Assembly: GCA_963760935.1 (NCBI GenBank)
Contig: CAVXFB010000003.1
Location: 1,334,891-1,398,890, forward strand
Length of the DNA stretch: 64,000 nucleotides
Direction: 5' to 3'
Source: CAVXFB01 sp963760935
GTDB taxonomy: Bacteria; Planctomycetota; Planctomycetia; Pirellulales; Thermoguttaceae
Shown: one piece after another, positions 35,101 to 43,925 of the stretch
How the letters are laid out: every line of letters starts with the position of its first letter
Numbering within the stretch: the stretch's first letter is position 1
Notes under the pieces: model-generated
Database searches by the model: none
The model's input: the letters and a program-made list of their open reading frames with translations, nothing else
What the model was told of the DNA's origin: nothing
Translations under genes and position numbers: made by a program

Positions 35101-35340
35101 TTACCCATATAGACGCGACTGCTCCGTGGCAATGCGGTAGATGATGAATTGATCCCACAGGCCATTGAGATACACGGCCCGTAGGAAGAGCATCACTCGG
35201 GCTCCTTTCAACTCCCAGCGCATTCTGGCACGTTCCATGCGGTCCTTCACTAGGTACTTGCAGCCACCTTCCGCCATGCCACTGGCAATCGGATATGGCC
35301 TGCCGTTCCGGATGCGTGCCTGGGTGGGGCGGCTGCGTTA
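35101..35340 (-). pseudogene. ISKra4-type transposase C-terminal fragment
   Basis: The minus-strand frame reads GRPYPIASGMAEGGCKYLVK, DRMERARMRWELKGARVMLF and LRAVYLNGLWDQFIIYRIAT, then stops at 35101. This is the C-terminus of an ISKra4-type transposase (S-G-x-x-E-G-x-C with the catalytic Glu). It is a different lineage from the element at 31.9-33.4 kb. The N-terminal part is missing; IS copy B was inserted about 110 bp upstream. Confidence 0.75.
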
Positions 35341-35451
35341 GGTTCTTGCATACCAAAAAAGGTTCCTTTTCCAACGCTTGGCCGACAATTCACGGTCGCC
35401 CGTACTTTCCCGGCCACGTCAGTCCTAGAGTGCCATTTCATAATTCAAAAC

Positions 35452-36486
35452 GGCCTTGTTGACTAATTCCACTCGAACGCGGGAAGTCCGAGGCGAGTGA
35501 ATTTATTGAGGATTTTACTTCGCAGTCGCGTTTCGGTGCGTTGATTGTGGATTTCGCGGTTTTTCAAGTGGTCGCCAAAACAGCATTTCATCCGATACAT
35601 GGCTGTTTCCGAAAGGCTGCGGCGATGATAGCCGACATCTTCCTTCCATCGCCGACGTCCGCGACGGCGGATCGCTCGGATCGCCACGTCCCGCGACAGC
35701 GGACGACCGCTCGAATTGCCGTGCTGCTTAATCTTTGCGTTCCGCTGCGGTGGAACAATCGCCTTGATCCTCCGCTTGGCCAGCGTTTCATAGACCTTCC
35801 ATTTGTCGTAAGCGCCGTCGCCGTAAAATCCATCGATCTTGCCCACCACTTGATCCAAAAGGGCATCCACTTGGCCGCCATCGTCGCAACTATTGTCCGT
35901 CAATGTCTCCGCTTCGATCTCGTGCGTATCGGGGTTCACCGCCAGATGCAATTTTCGCCAAGTACGGCGTTTGCTCTTGCCGTGTTTGCGCATCTTCCAT
36001 TCGCCTTCCCCGAAAACCTTCAGGCCAGTGCTATCGACGACCACGTCGATCGATCCCGTGTGTTTCGCAATGTCGAGCGAGATGCCCATTTTGGCAGCCC
36101 GCTTGGCCAGCGACGTGTAGTCTGGAATATCGAGTTCGATTCGCATCAGTTCGACGAGCGATTTGCCGAGTCCTTCGGTTTGGCGGTACGGCAGTTGAAA
36201 CAGCTCTCGCAGAACGAGCAAACATTCGACGGCGGTGTCGCTGTACACAAACGGATGCCCAACTCCGGGATTTGCGTTATCGTGACGCCATTTTTCGATC
36301 GTTTCTTCGCAAAACCAGAAGGTAATCGACCCGCGTTGCACGAGCGACTCGTTGTACTTGCTCCAATTTGTGATTTTGTACGTACCTTTCCGTGTACCGG
36401 CCATGTCGAGACTCCTTCAAGACGTTTCCTGTTATTCAAATCCTCCTTGTTCTACGCATCAAACGCTTAAATAGCTCGACAAGACC
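35452..36486 (-). mobile_element. IS5-family (IS903 group) insertion sequence, copy B
   Basis: 1035 bp, opposite in direction to copy A, flanked by the 9-bp direct repeat ATTCAAAAC (35443-35451 and 36487-36495). Its right end is only about 30 bp from the IS66 element. Confidence 0.93.
35463..36404 (-). CDS. IS903-group DDE transposase, copy B
   Basis: The frame is intact (313 residues), starting MAGTRKGTYKITNWSKYNES. The catalytic regions are IDVVVDSTGLKVFGEGEWKM, DGFYGDGAYDKWKVYETLAK and SLSETAMYRMKCCFGDHLKN. Compared with copy A it differs at scattered positions (for example KMGISLDIAKHTGSID against ALGVSLDIAKRSGKID), so the copies are related but not a recent duplication from one another. 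Confidence 0.93.
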   Translation of the reverse strand: MAGTRKGTYKITNWSKYNESLVQRGSITFWFCEETIEKWRHDNANPGVGHPFVYSDTAVECLLVLRELFQLPYRQTEGLGKSLVELMRIELDIPDYTSLAKRAAKMGISLDIAKHTGSIDVVVDSTGLKVFGEGEWKMRKHGKSKRRTWRKLHLAVNPDTHEIEAETLTDNSCDDGGQVDALLDQVVGKIDGFYGDGAYDKWKVYETLAKRRIKAIVPPQRNAKIKQHGNSSGRPLSRDVAIRAIRRRGRRRWKEDVGYHRRSLSETAMYRMKCCFGDHLKNREIHNQRTETRLRSKILNKFTRLGLPAFEWN

Positions 36487-36561
36487 ATTCAAAACCCTGG
36501 AAAGCCGTCAAAACTGTAAGCGTCCGGTCTGTCCATGGCGAGAGACCATGGGAAACGGGGG

Positions 36562-38256
36562 TCACTGGGCGTGGGCGCGGCGATGGGCACGGCGGGCTCG
36601 GGTGCGAGCGGCTTTGGCTCGGGATTCGTCGAGCCGATGGGTGAGGACGGCCTCGGGATGCGCCGCGGCCCAGCGGTCGGGCAGCATCTCTTCCAGTCGC
36701 GGATCATCCGCATGCAGCCGGAGGAGTAGTTCGCGCACGTAACTCCACGGCTCGATGCGATGGCGCTTCGCGCCGGCGAGGATCGTACATAACACGGCCG
36801 CCCGCGGACCCGCGGCTTCGCTGCCAAGGAAGAGCCAATTCTTTCGGCCAATGGCTTGGTGCCGAAGCGTTCGCTCGCTCACGTTGTTGTCGATGGTCAA
36901 ACGACCATCTTCCGTGTAGCGACGCAGCGCCTCTCCTTGGTTTCGTGCGTAGGTGACCGCCTTGGCCAAGCTGCTCTTTGGCAAGACTTTCCTCGCCAGA
37001 TCCGCCAAGTAGGCTTGGATCCTGTCCAACACGGGAATCGATTCGGCAACACGAAGCTGGCGGTGCGCCTCGGGCGACCACGTGCGAGCACGATCTTCGA
37101 TGTCGTACAGTTGCCGAATCCACTCCAGCACCTGATGTGCTTCCCGCGGGTAACTCTTCACGGCATCGAAGAACTTCCGCCGCGCATGCGCCGAACAAGC
37201 CACTTCCCGGATGGCCGCGTGCGGACCGAGAAAGACCGCGTCGTAACCGGCAAAGGCATCCGCGTGCAGATAACCGGCGAATCCCTGCAGAAAACGTGCC
37301 GGCCCATCGCGTGTGCGACTGCTGGTGAAGTCGTATACCGAGTAGGGCTGCTCGTGTCCAATGTAGGTCCAGAAGTTACCTTGAAAACTTCCCTTCAGAC
37401 CGCCCAGGACCGTGACGGAAGTGTCGTCCGTCCACATCACCGTGGATTGAAGGACTCGTTTCCGTTGCAGTTCATACAGCGGCTGGAAAAGTTCGGCCGC
37501 AAACTGCACCCAATCACAGAGCGTGCTGCGTGCGATGTGGACCCCGTAGTGCGCGAAGATGTCTTCCAAGCGGTACAAGGGTAGATGATCGCTGAGCTTG
37601 CTGACGATCACCTCGGAGACCAAGCCCGGCCCGGCAATGCCACCGGGAATCGGCCGCTGCGGAAGCGGAGCCGCACAAACTCCCTTCTTGCAGCGACGGC
37701 AGGCGTATTTCGGACGGACGTGGATATGGGCTTCCAGCTTGGCTGGCTGCAACTCCAGTTCACGCGTAACATCCTCGCCGATGCAGTCCATCTGCCGGCC
37801 ACAGCATGAGCAGATCTTCTCTTCTTCCGGTAAGTCGTGTTCATGACGGATCTGCAGCAGCTTGTCCCAATCGATCTCGCGTTTCTTGCGGTGGCGACGA
37901 TGACCTTGGACGTCGATGGCGTCGTCGGAACTCGCGAGTTCCGCGGGATCGCTGTGGGCCGGCAAGTCCGGGTCCAAATCGAACAAATGGCCTTGCTCTT
38001 GGTCTTCTCGCAAACGTTCTCGCCGTCGTCCGTACGCCCAACGCTTGTACCAGGCCAGTTCGTCAAGTGTGGCCGCGTGCTCTTGCTGCAACTCCCGGTA
38101 CGAGGCGGCTGTTTCGCCCAACACGCGGTTCAGTTCCGCTGCCTGCTGCTCGGATTCCACCACGCGACGTTCGAGTCGGGTGGCTTGTTTGAAGGCCGCC
38201 AACAGGAGGCGTTGGCATTTGGCCAGATCGTTGGGAAGAAAGTCAACTCCATCCAT
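36562..38256 (-). CDS. tnpC: IS66 TnpC transposase
   Basis: I chose the ATG at 38256 (MDGVDFLPNDLAKCQRLLLA); a start 11 codons earlier is possible. Features in order: leucine-rich helix, zinc-binding CSCCGRQ, PKYACRRCKKGVCAAPLP, the DDE regions VMWTDDTSVTVLGG, GYLHADAFAGYDAVF and DNNVSERTLRHQAIGRKNWL, and a basic C-terminus rich in Arg and Ala. The length (564 residues) fits the family. The frame is intact, so the element may be active. Confidence 0.93.
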   Translation of the reverse strand: MDGVDFLPNDLAKCQRLLLAAFKQATRLERRVVESEQQAAELNRVLGETAASYRELQQEHAATLDELAWYKRWAYGRRRERLREDQEQGHLFDLDPDLPAHSDPAELASSDDAIDVQGHRRHRKKREIDWDKLLQIRHEHDLPEEEKICSCCGRQMDCIGEDVTRELELQPAKLEAHIHVRPKYACRRCKKGVCAAPLPQRPIPGGIAGPGLVSEVIVSKLSDHLPLYRLEDIFAHYGVHIARSTLCDWVQFAAELFQPLYELQRKRVLQSTVMWTDDTSVTVLGGLKGSFQGNFWTYIGHEQPYSVYDFTSSRTRDGPARFLQGFAGYLHADAFAGYDAVFLGPHAAIREVACSAHARRKFFDAVKSYPREAHQVLEWIRQLYDIEDRARTWSPEAHRQLRVAESIPVLDRIQAYLADLARKVLPKSSLAKAVTYARNQGEALRRYTEDGRLTIDNNVSERTLRHQAIGRKNWLFLGSEAAGPRAAVLCTILAGAKRHRIEPWSYVRELLLRLHADDPRLEEMLPDRWAAAHPEAVLTHRLDESRAKAARTRARRAHRRAHAQ

Positions 38257-38314
38257 GTCGCCGAGTATTGTAACAACTCGCGCGAACAAGAAAAGCCCTT
38301 TTCTTCCCTTTTCT

Positions 38315-38665
38315 TCAAGCGGTGCGGCGGTACCTCCGCCGCCGGCGTCCCGTCCGCAGATCGAGGCCGCTGAGCAACCTGTACAGTTGGTACTCGGTCA
38401 ACTCGATGCCCTGTTCGTTCTCGGCAACGCATGGCAATTGAAATGTTCCAGCCTCTAGGCGTTTATACCAAATGCAAAAGCCGTCCTGATCCCAGAAAAG
38501 GATCTTGATCCGATCACGCTCACGATTGAGGAAGAGGAACAAATGGCCAGATAAAGGATTCTGGGCGAAGATCTTCTCCGCTTGGCTCATCAAGCTGTCG
38601 AAGCTATAGGTCATCTTGGTCGGCGTCAGACAGAGAAAGATACGGGCGTCAGTCAGGTAGGTCAT
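38315..38665 (-). CDS. tnpB: IS66 TnpB accessory protein
   Basis: The 116-residue protein has the conserved IS66 Orf2 pattern: FLCLTPTKMTYSFDSLMSQA, PLSGHLFLFLNRERDRIKIL and FWDQDGFCIWYKRLEAGTFQ. It overlaps the stop of tnpA by a few bases, consistent with translational coupling. Its role in transposition is not fully known. The C-terminus ends in an Arg-rich tail. Confidence 0.93.
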   Translation of the reverse strand: MTYLTDARIFLCLTPTKMTYSFDSLMSQAEKIFAQNPLSGHLFLFLNRERDRIKILFWDQDGFCIWYKRLEAGTFQLPCVAENEQGIELTEYQLYRLLSGLDLRTGRRRRRYRRTA

Positions 38666-39033
38666 GAGTTCGGTGACCTCCAGGGGCGTAGCCCGCCCAC
38701 AATGCGGATGACTTCCACCAAAGCCGCCTGGCCAATACTCAACGGCAGTCGTACCACGCCGCCGTTGGGCAATTGGAGTTCGATTGGCGATGCCTTGAGA
38801 GAAACCGGCAAGAACGTCGCCGCGTTCGACTCCGCCTGCTGCCGCGCCGCTTCCTCGGCGACCAGAGACTCCGGTATGCCATCTTTGAGCTGATCAACCC
38901 ACCGATAGTACGTTGATTTGGAAACTCCCTCCTGCAGACAAAACACATCAAGGCTCAAGCCGCTGGCTTTGTGGCTTTCAAGACGCTGCTTCCAATCCAA
39001 GTACTCATCAAGACCCGCTGGTGGACGCCCCAT
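38662..39033 (-). CDS. tnpA: IS66 TnpA accessory protein
   Basis: This 123-residue protein starts MGRPPAGLDEYLDWKQRLES and has a helix-turn-helix SLDVFCLQEGVSKSTYYRWV, then a C-terminal segment IELQLPNGGVVRLPLSIGQA that is typical of IS66 Orf1. The stop overlaps the tnpB start. A reasonable GGAGA site lies upstream of the ATG. It is the first gene of the IS66 operon. Confidence 0.92.
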   Translation of the reverse strand: MGRPPAGLDEYLDWKQRLESHKASGLSLDVFCLQEGVSKSTYYRWVDQLKDGIPESLVAEEAARQQAESNAATFLPVSLKASPIELQLPNGGVVRLPLSIGQAALVEVIRIVGGLRPWRSPNS

Positions 39034-39333
39034 AACCTGTCTCCTTGAAACGTGAACTGAAAAACTTCAGCATAACAGGCGCGACAAGTATGGATTCGCC
39101 GGACGCTTACGAGATAGACGGAGCGTCCGGTGCTGGTCAGTCTCCGGTCTGCCGGTCGCTTGCGCACCCGCAGCTGCCATACGTGGACGTTCGATAATGT
39201 GCACATGCCATAATACGGAGGCCCGGAGCGGGCTACCATTGGCACGGATCTGCAGCCACTGTGTCCGGTCCAACTGCTCATCGTTAGTGCTACACAGCCG
39301 GCCGCTGCCGGGATGGCAAACGCTGCACCCATG

Positions 39334-40566
39334 TCAGCCCATCTCCTTGGCGACCTGCCTCGCCAAATCAAGGTTCTTTTCGGCATAGATCGCGGTGGTA
39401 TCCGGCCGAGCATGGCATAACGCTTGCTGTGCAGCCTCGATGCCGTACTTCTTCCTCACCTCCGTCGCTCTAGTGTGTCTCAGCTGATGCGGATGCCAAT
39501 GCGGGATTGCGAAGCCGGACTTTCGGGCCATTCGCAGCCCATAGCATACCGCCCGTCTGTAAGAGTTGGTATCGTACCGCTCAGGTCCCGCCGCTTTGGC
39601 CCGATGCCGTCGGCGGGCTTCCTTGACGCGGTGACGCCGGCGGAGTTCCGAGGGAAAGACGGGCGTCATCCGCTGCCGGCCGTGGTACGGCGGCCTGTTT
39701 TCCAACCGCCACCGCTCGGATTCGGCGGGGGAGAATAGAAAGGCCTGCGGGGCGCGGTCAAGAAACGATTCAAGGATGCTTTGAACCTCCGGGCCCAGGG
39801 GGATTTGTTTCCGGTGGCCCCGCCAGCGGGTTTTGTGATCGGTGGGCTCGTAGGTCCATAGCTCGCCGGTCGTGTCGATGTCACACGGCCGCATAATGAC
39901 GACTTCGCCGGCTCGCATGCCGGTTAGCCGCTGGACCATGATCATGGCCACGATATGCGGGGTGACAAAGGGGAGGACCGCCGCCACGTGCAGATCAGGC
40001 ACAGGCCGGATGGGTTCGGTTTCCCGAGCCGCGGTCTGGCCAAAGCGGAGCCCAGCCACGGCCTGCAGCCCGTGATAAATGGCAGAAGATATCAATTCCT
40101 CGGCCACCGCCCATTTGAAGAGCCGCTTGATCTTGCCCACGCGGTGGTTAATCACGCCTCGCGAGAGATTGGCGGCGATCATGTGCTCGCGGATGGCCTT
40201 CAGCTTCTTGGGCCCGAACTCATCGGCTGGTGTGTGGCCGTAGAGGGTTCGCAAGGGACGGAGGGCCTCGCGGATCGCTTCGACTTCTCGGGTCGACTGG
40301 CCGTCTTTAATGTAGTGCCGCGTGGCGAACTGCCAGTAAGCGAGAATGACTTGGTTGATGGAAACCGCTTGCGGCACGGCTCCCTTGGAAGTGATCGACA
40401 GCCGGCTGGCTGCCGGGAGCTCCGCGATGAGGCGGGCGTATTTTTCGCGGCTTTCGTCAGAGCCATACTTGCCGAGATAGACGTGTCGATGATTGACGAT
40501 GGCCCGAGCTTGGCCGGACGGCTTATGAAGGCGGTAGGCGGGGACACGTGACGTGGGTCGAGACAT
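39334..40566 (-). CDS. Tyrosine recombinase (integrase) of the 20-kb element
   Basis: The ATG at 40566 has AAAGGAG 7 bases upstream, so I prefer it to a longer frame that starts at 40764 and would read through the att repeat. The 410-residue protein has a SAM-like core-binding domain (INQVILAYWQFATRHYIKDG) and a catalytic domain: Arg in LTGMRAGEVVIMRP, HQLRHTRATEVRKKYG (H-x-x-R), and CHARPDTTAIYAEK with the nucleophilic Tyr. The gene points away from the att repeat at 40677-40707, which lies 111 bp before its start, a usual layout for elements integrated in tRNA genes. The frame is intact, so the enzyme may be active. I found no excisionase near it. Confidence 0.92.
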   Translation of the reverse strand: MSRPTSRVPAYRLHKPSGQARAIVNHRHVYLGKYGSDESREKYARLIAELPAASRLSITSKGAVPQAVSINQVILAYWQFATRHYIKDGQSTREVEAIREALRPLRTLYGHTPADEFGPKKLKAIREHMIAANLSRGVINHRVGKIKRLFKWAVAEELISSAIYHGLQAVAGLRFGQTAARETEPIRPVPDLHVAAVLPFVTPHIVAMIMVQRLTGMRAGEVVIMRPCDIDTTGELWTYEPTDHKTRWRGHRKQIPLGPEVQSILESFLDRAPQAFLFSPAESERWRLENRPPYHGRQRMTPVFPSELRRRHRVKEARRRHRAKAAGPERYDTNSYRRAVCYGLRMARKSGFAIPHWHPHQLRHTRATEVRKKYGIEAAQQALCHARPDTTAIYAEKNLDLARQVAKEMG

Positions 40567-40676
40567 GTGCGGCTCCTTTGGCCCGGAAAGTGGTAGGACT
40601 ACCACTTTTCCTTGGGTTTCTAGGCCGCACTGCCGACCACCGGCAGGTATCCTAAGTCCAGGATTCGGCGAGACTA

Positions 40677-40707
40677 ACGGTGAGTGGGCGGCACTGGACT
40701 CGAACCA
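40677..40707 (-). repeat. Right copy of the 31-bp att repeat (tRNA-Val 3' end)
   Basis: Identical to 20584-20614. It marks the probable right end of the integrated element. Confidence 0.72.
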
Positions 40708-40730
40708 GCGACTTCCACCGTGTGAGGCGA
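40685..40730 (-). tRNA. 3' part of a tRNA-Val(CAC)-like gene at the att site
   Basis: The minus strand shows the anticodon stem (TCGCC with GGTGG), loop CTCACAC (anticodon CAC), variable loop AAGTC, T arm (GCTGG, TTCGAGT, CCAGT) and acceptor GCCGCCC followed by A. The D arm and 5' acceptor strand are absent upstream. It overlaps the att repeat. It is not a working tRNA as it stands. Confidence 0.6.
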
Positions 40731-41135
40731 TCCCCGCACCCGTCCGAAAATACCCAAAAGTCAAAGCACGCCAAACTTTACGCTAGCCGGCAACGAATTG
40801 CAAGGCATCGCGAGCTACCCCCGAGTTTTGCGAGGAATACGGGTACTTTTTGAGCGAAGGGGGTAGAAGGGGGTAGTCCCAAACTTGGACCGTTCCACGC
40901 GCGTGAATGCACAGACATCAGTGGCCAGACGGCTGACCGGATTCACCCTCAGTACCGAATGTTGGTGACGCGGATCGGATGCAGACGCTGGTCGCCGAAG
41001 GCAGCAAAGAAAGGCGCCGCCTTGCAGCATGAAGAGGCCGCGGCCTGCGAGCAGATGCTCGTGCCGTAGGCCGAGTAGCGGCGACCGACCGGCGGCGCCG
41101 GACTAGATCTTTGGAAATATATCCATGTACATTGA
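40731..41135 (+). other. Gap between the integrated element and the type I operon
   Basis: No gene is supported. It contains G-rich direct repeats (GAAGGGGGTAGAAGGGGGTA, near 40855-40875) and a GC-rich palindromic stretch near 41093. This is probably the junction of two islands. Confidence 0.4.
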
Positions 41136-41162
41136 GCCGCCGGGGACGGCAACCCCGGCGGC
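41136..41162 (-). terminator. Hairpin downstream of hsdM
   Basis: A perfect 10-bp stem (GCCGCCGGGG with CCCCGGCGGC) and a 7-base loop lie 28 bp past the hsdM stop. There is no T tract, so it could be a Rho-assisted or bidirectional terminator. Confidence 0.5.
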
Positions 41163-41190
41163 TTGGGTGCATCAGGTCTCTCAATTCATT

Positions 41191-42815
41191 TTATGGCAGT
41201 GGGGGCAAACCGAGTTCTTTCAGAAACTTATTGTGCGTGGCTGTCGCCTTCTGAATCGACTTGTCGATTGCGACCAATTCCGCGTGCGTCGACGCCAGGT
41301 CGATCTCCTCTTCCGCTTCCGCCGTGCTGACGTACCGGGAGATGTTGAGGTTGAAGTCGTTCGCCTCGATCTCCTTCATCTTCACACGGCGGGCGTATCG
41401 TTCGATCGGCTTGGCGGGGCGGTCTTGATACGTCTTGATAATCCGTTCGATGTGCTCGTCCGTCAGTTGGTTCTGCCGCTTACCCTTCGCGAAGTGCTCA
41501 GCCGCGTTGATGAACAGCACGTCATCCGGCTTCTTGCATTTCTTCAGCACCAGAATGCAGACCGGGATGCCCGTCGAATAAAACAGGTTTGCGGGCAGCC
41601 CGATCACCGTGTCGATGTGCCCGTCCTTGAGCAGTTTGGTGCGGATGCGCTCCTCGACACCGCCTCGGAACAGCACCCCGTGCGGCAGAATGATCGCCAT
41701 CACGCCGTCGTCTTTAAGGTAGTGCAGTCCGTGCAGAAGGAACGCGAAGTCGGCCGCGCTCTTGGGGGCCACGCCGTGGGCCTTGAACCGCATGTCCTCG
41801 CCCATCGCCTCGCCCGGCTCCCAGCGAAGGCTGAAAGGCGGATTAGCCACTACGGCGTCAAACGCCGGCTTCTTCGCCGGGTTTGTTTCGCGCAGCATGT
41901 CCCATTCGTTCTTGAGTGTGTCGCCGTGGTAGATCTCGAACTCGGTGTCCTTCACCCCATGCAGCAGCATGTTCATGCGGCAGAGGTTGTAGGTCGTGAT
42001 GTTATTCTCCATCCCGAGGATCTTGCCGATGGTCCCGCCCGACTCGACCATGCGGTGCCGCACGTTCAGCAGCAGCGACCCGGACCCACAGGCAAAGTCG
42101 AACACGGCGTTCAACTTCTTCCGCATGCCGGTTTTGGGCTCCTGACTGTCGAGCGTGACGATGCCGGACAGGATGCTCGAAATCTGCTGCGGCGTGTAGA
42201 ACTCGCCCGCCTTTTTGCCTGACCCGGCCGCGAACTGCCCGATCAGGTACTCGTAGGCGTCCCCGAGCGTGTCGACGTCGGTCGAAAAAGCGCCATCCCC
42301 CGCGCGATCTCGCTGATGATCGAGCAGAGCTTGGCGTTGCGGTCATCGTACTTGCGCCCCAACTTGTCCGAACCAAGGTTGATCTCCGAGAACAAGCCCT
42401 GAAAGTTGCTGGAGAACGACTCTTCCTCGATGAACTTGAATCCCTTCTGCAGAGTGTCCAGCAGTTTTCCGTCCTGAGTCTTGGCGAGGTGGACGATGTT
42501 TCCCCAGAGAAACTCCGGCTTAACGACATAATGCACTTTGCGACGCATCTGCTTTTCGAACGCCGCCACGTCGTCGGGGTTGTCCGCGTACCAGACCGAC
42601 AGCGGCGTCCTTCCGCCGTTTCCGATCGCGTTCGGGTCGGGGTAATCCCGCCTCAGCTCTTTCTTCGCCGCCGCCTCATAGTTGCCCGAGAGGTAACGCA
42701 GGAACAGGAACGAGAGCATGTAATCACGGAAGTCGTCCGCGTTCATCGCCCCGCGCAGTGTGTCGGCGATGTTCCAGAGAGTCTTGCCGAGTTGTTTTTG
42801 GTCCAGGTCGGTCAT
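41191..42815 (-). CDS. hsdM: Type I restriction system methyltransferase HsdM, one frameshift
   Basis: The N-terminal domain starts MTDLDQKQLGKTLWNIADTL and includes FRDYMLSFLFLRYLSGNYEA. After IARGMALF the frame is lost at a run of five A (42285-42289 on the plus strand); with six it would continue as STDVDTLGDAYEYLIGQ. The rest includes the AdoMet motif NAVFDFACGSGSLLLNVRHR and the catalytic motif FDAVVANPPFSLRWEPGEAM. With the frame restored the protein has 541 residues, normal for HsdM. It starts 6 bp after the upstream ATPase gene. As written it would be two fragments (190 and 311 residues), so either modification is lost or the base is a sequencing error. Confidence 0.85.
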
Positions 42816-42821
42816 AGTGTC

Positions 42822-43922
42822 CTACTTTGCATCCTCAGGGAACAGGGCCGGGCTGAACGGGTGGAGCGTGACGAACTGCCTCAGCAGCCTGCCGAAGTGG
42901 TCTTTGTTCTCCTGCATCATCTCTCGCGGTTCATACAACGAGTAGTCGCCGTGACTCATCAGGTCGATCACCCGCTTGTAGACCGTCCCGTTCGGGTCGT
43001 CGGCCTCGGGTTTGATGCAGTCGTCCCATTTGGCGTACCCGAAGAAGCACGCCGTCTGCTCCATCACCCGGCGCAGCATGTTGAAGTGGTACGTGTAGAT
43101 GGCCCCGGTCTTCTGCGCCTCGTGCAGTTCGACGAGCGACGCCAAGTGATTTAGGAACGGCGTGCTGTCAGTCTCCCGCACCGCGAACCCCGCGTGGCCG
43201 CCGGCCTGCGGCTGGCGAGTCAGGAAGTACTTGCGCGGCTTCTTCATCTCGTTGCACAGGACATTGAAGAACAGGACGTGGTGCGTCGACACGACCACCC
43301 GCAACCGGTCTGGCGAGTCCTTCAGCAACTGGGCCAGGTGATGTGCGACCATCACTGCGTTGTTTTCGTCCAGCGACGAAATCGGGTCGTCGATGTAGAT
43401 GTACTTCACCCATTTGTACGCCTCGGCCCCGTCGAGCACGAGCTGCACGATTGCTAGGAAGAAGCACCAGATGAAGATGTTCTCCTCGCCACGGGAGACC
43501 TTGATGTCCTCCACTATCGTCGCCACACCGCCACTCTCCACCTCGCGCGAAAAGCTCACTTCCCACTCGGTCGTGTCGATCCGGAAGTCAAAGTCGGCAT
43601 ATCGGTTGAGCAGCGGCCGAATGCGGTTGTCCATCTCCAGTTCGCCCAGCCCCACGAAGAAGCGGGAATCTTTATTGATCTTCAGCACCCGCTCACGGTC
43701 GTTTTCAAGGTCGTTGTCCCAGAAAAACAGGTCTTCGGTGTAAGCATTGAAGTAGAGCGTGTCGCGGTCGTCGCCGTTCTTGCCAAGGTTCTTGAACTTG
43801 GTTGATAGTCGCGTCTTGCCCGTGCCGTTGTAGGCGTAGATCAGGACAGACCTCTTTGTCTGCAACTCCGTGCGGAGGTGCTGTGCGAGTGCGGGCAGAT
43901 CGGGGAGGGTGGCATCGGGCAT
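42822..43922 (-). CDS. RloC/PrrC-like AAA ATPase inside a type I operon
   Basis: The 366-residue protein has Walker A YAYNGTGKTRLS (about residues 30-41), an ABC-like signature reduced to VSRGEENIFIW, and Walker B YIYIDDPISSLDENNAVMVA followed by a switch His region (VSTHHVLFFNVLCNE). This matches the ATPase half of the anticodon nuclease proteins RloC and PrrC, which guard type I systems. A C-terminal nuclease domain like that of PrrC (R-x-x-x-E and H motifs) is not evident; the remaining 130 residues contain HFNMLRRVMEQTACFFGYAK. So it may be an activator or sensor rather than a complete nuclease. It is placed between hsdS and hsdM. Confidence 0.75.
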   Translation of the reverse strand: MPDATLPDLPALAQHLRTELQTKRSVLIYAYNGTGKTRLSTKFKNLGKNGDDRDTLYFNAYTEDLFFWDNDLENDRERVLKINKDSRFFVGLGELEMDNRIRPLLNRYADFDFRIDTTEWEVSFSREVESGGVATIVEDIKVSRGEENIFIWCFFLAIVQLVLDGAEAYKWVKYIYIDDPISSLDENNAVMVAHHLAQLLKDSPDRLRVVVSTHHVLFFNVLCNEMKKPRKYFLTRQPQAGGHAGFAVRETDSTPFLNHLASLVELHEAQKTGAIYTYHFNMLRRVMEQTACFFGYAKWDDCIKPEADDPNGTVYKRVIDLMSHGDYSLYEPREMMQENKDHFGRLLRQFVTLHPFSPALFPEDAK

Positions 43923-43925
43923 GGC

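Larger units (their letters stand above)
36516..39110 (-). mobile_element. IS66-family insertion sequence, complete gene set
   Basis: About 2595 bp with terminal repeats beginning GTAAGCGTCCGG at both ends, a typical IS66 end. It carries tnpA, tnpB and tnpC in the usual order. The 8 bases on each side (TCAAAACT and GAGATAGA) do not match, so the flanks have been rearranged after insertion or one end is not the original. Confidence 0.88.

Noticed and set aside
39238..39255. TTGGCACGGATCTGCA as a sigma-54 promoter
   Set aside because: Only 9 bases separate GG and GC, and no gene follows at the right distance.
38955..39413. Minus-strand frame of 152 codons between IS66 and the integrase
   Set aside because: It crosses the IS66 end and the integrase end, without motif or start signal.
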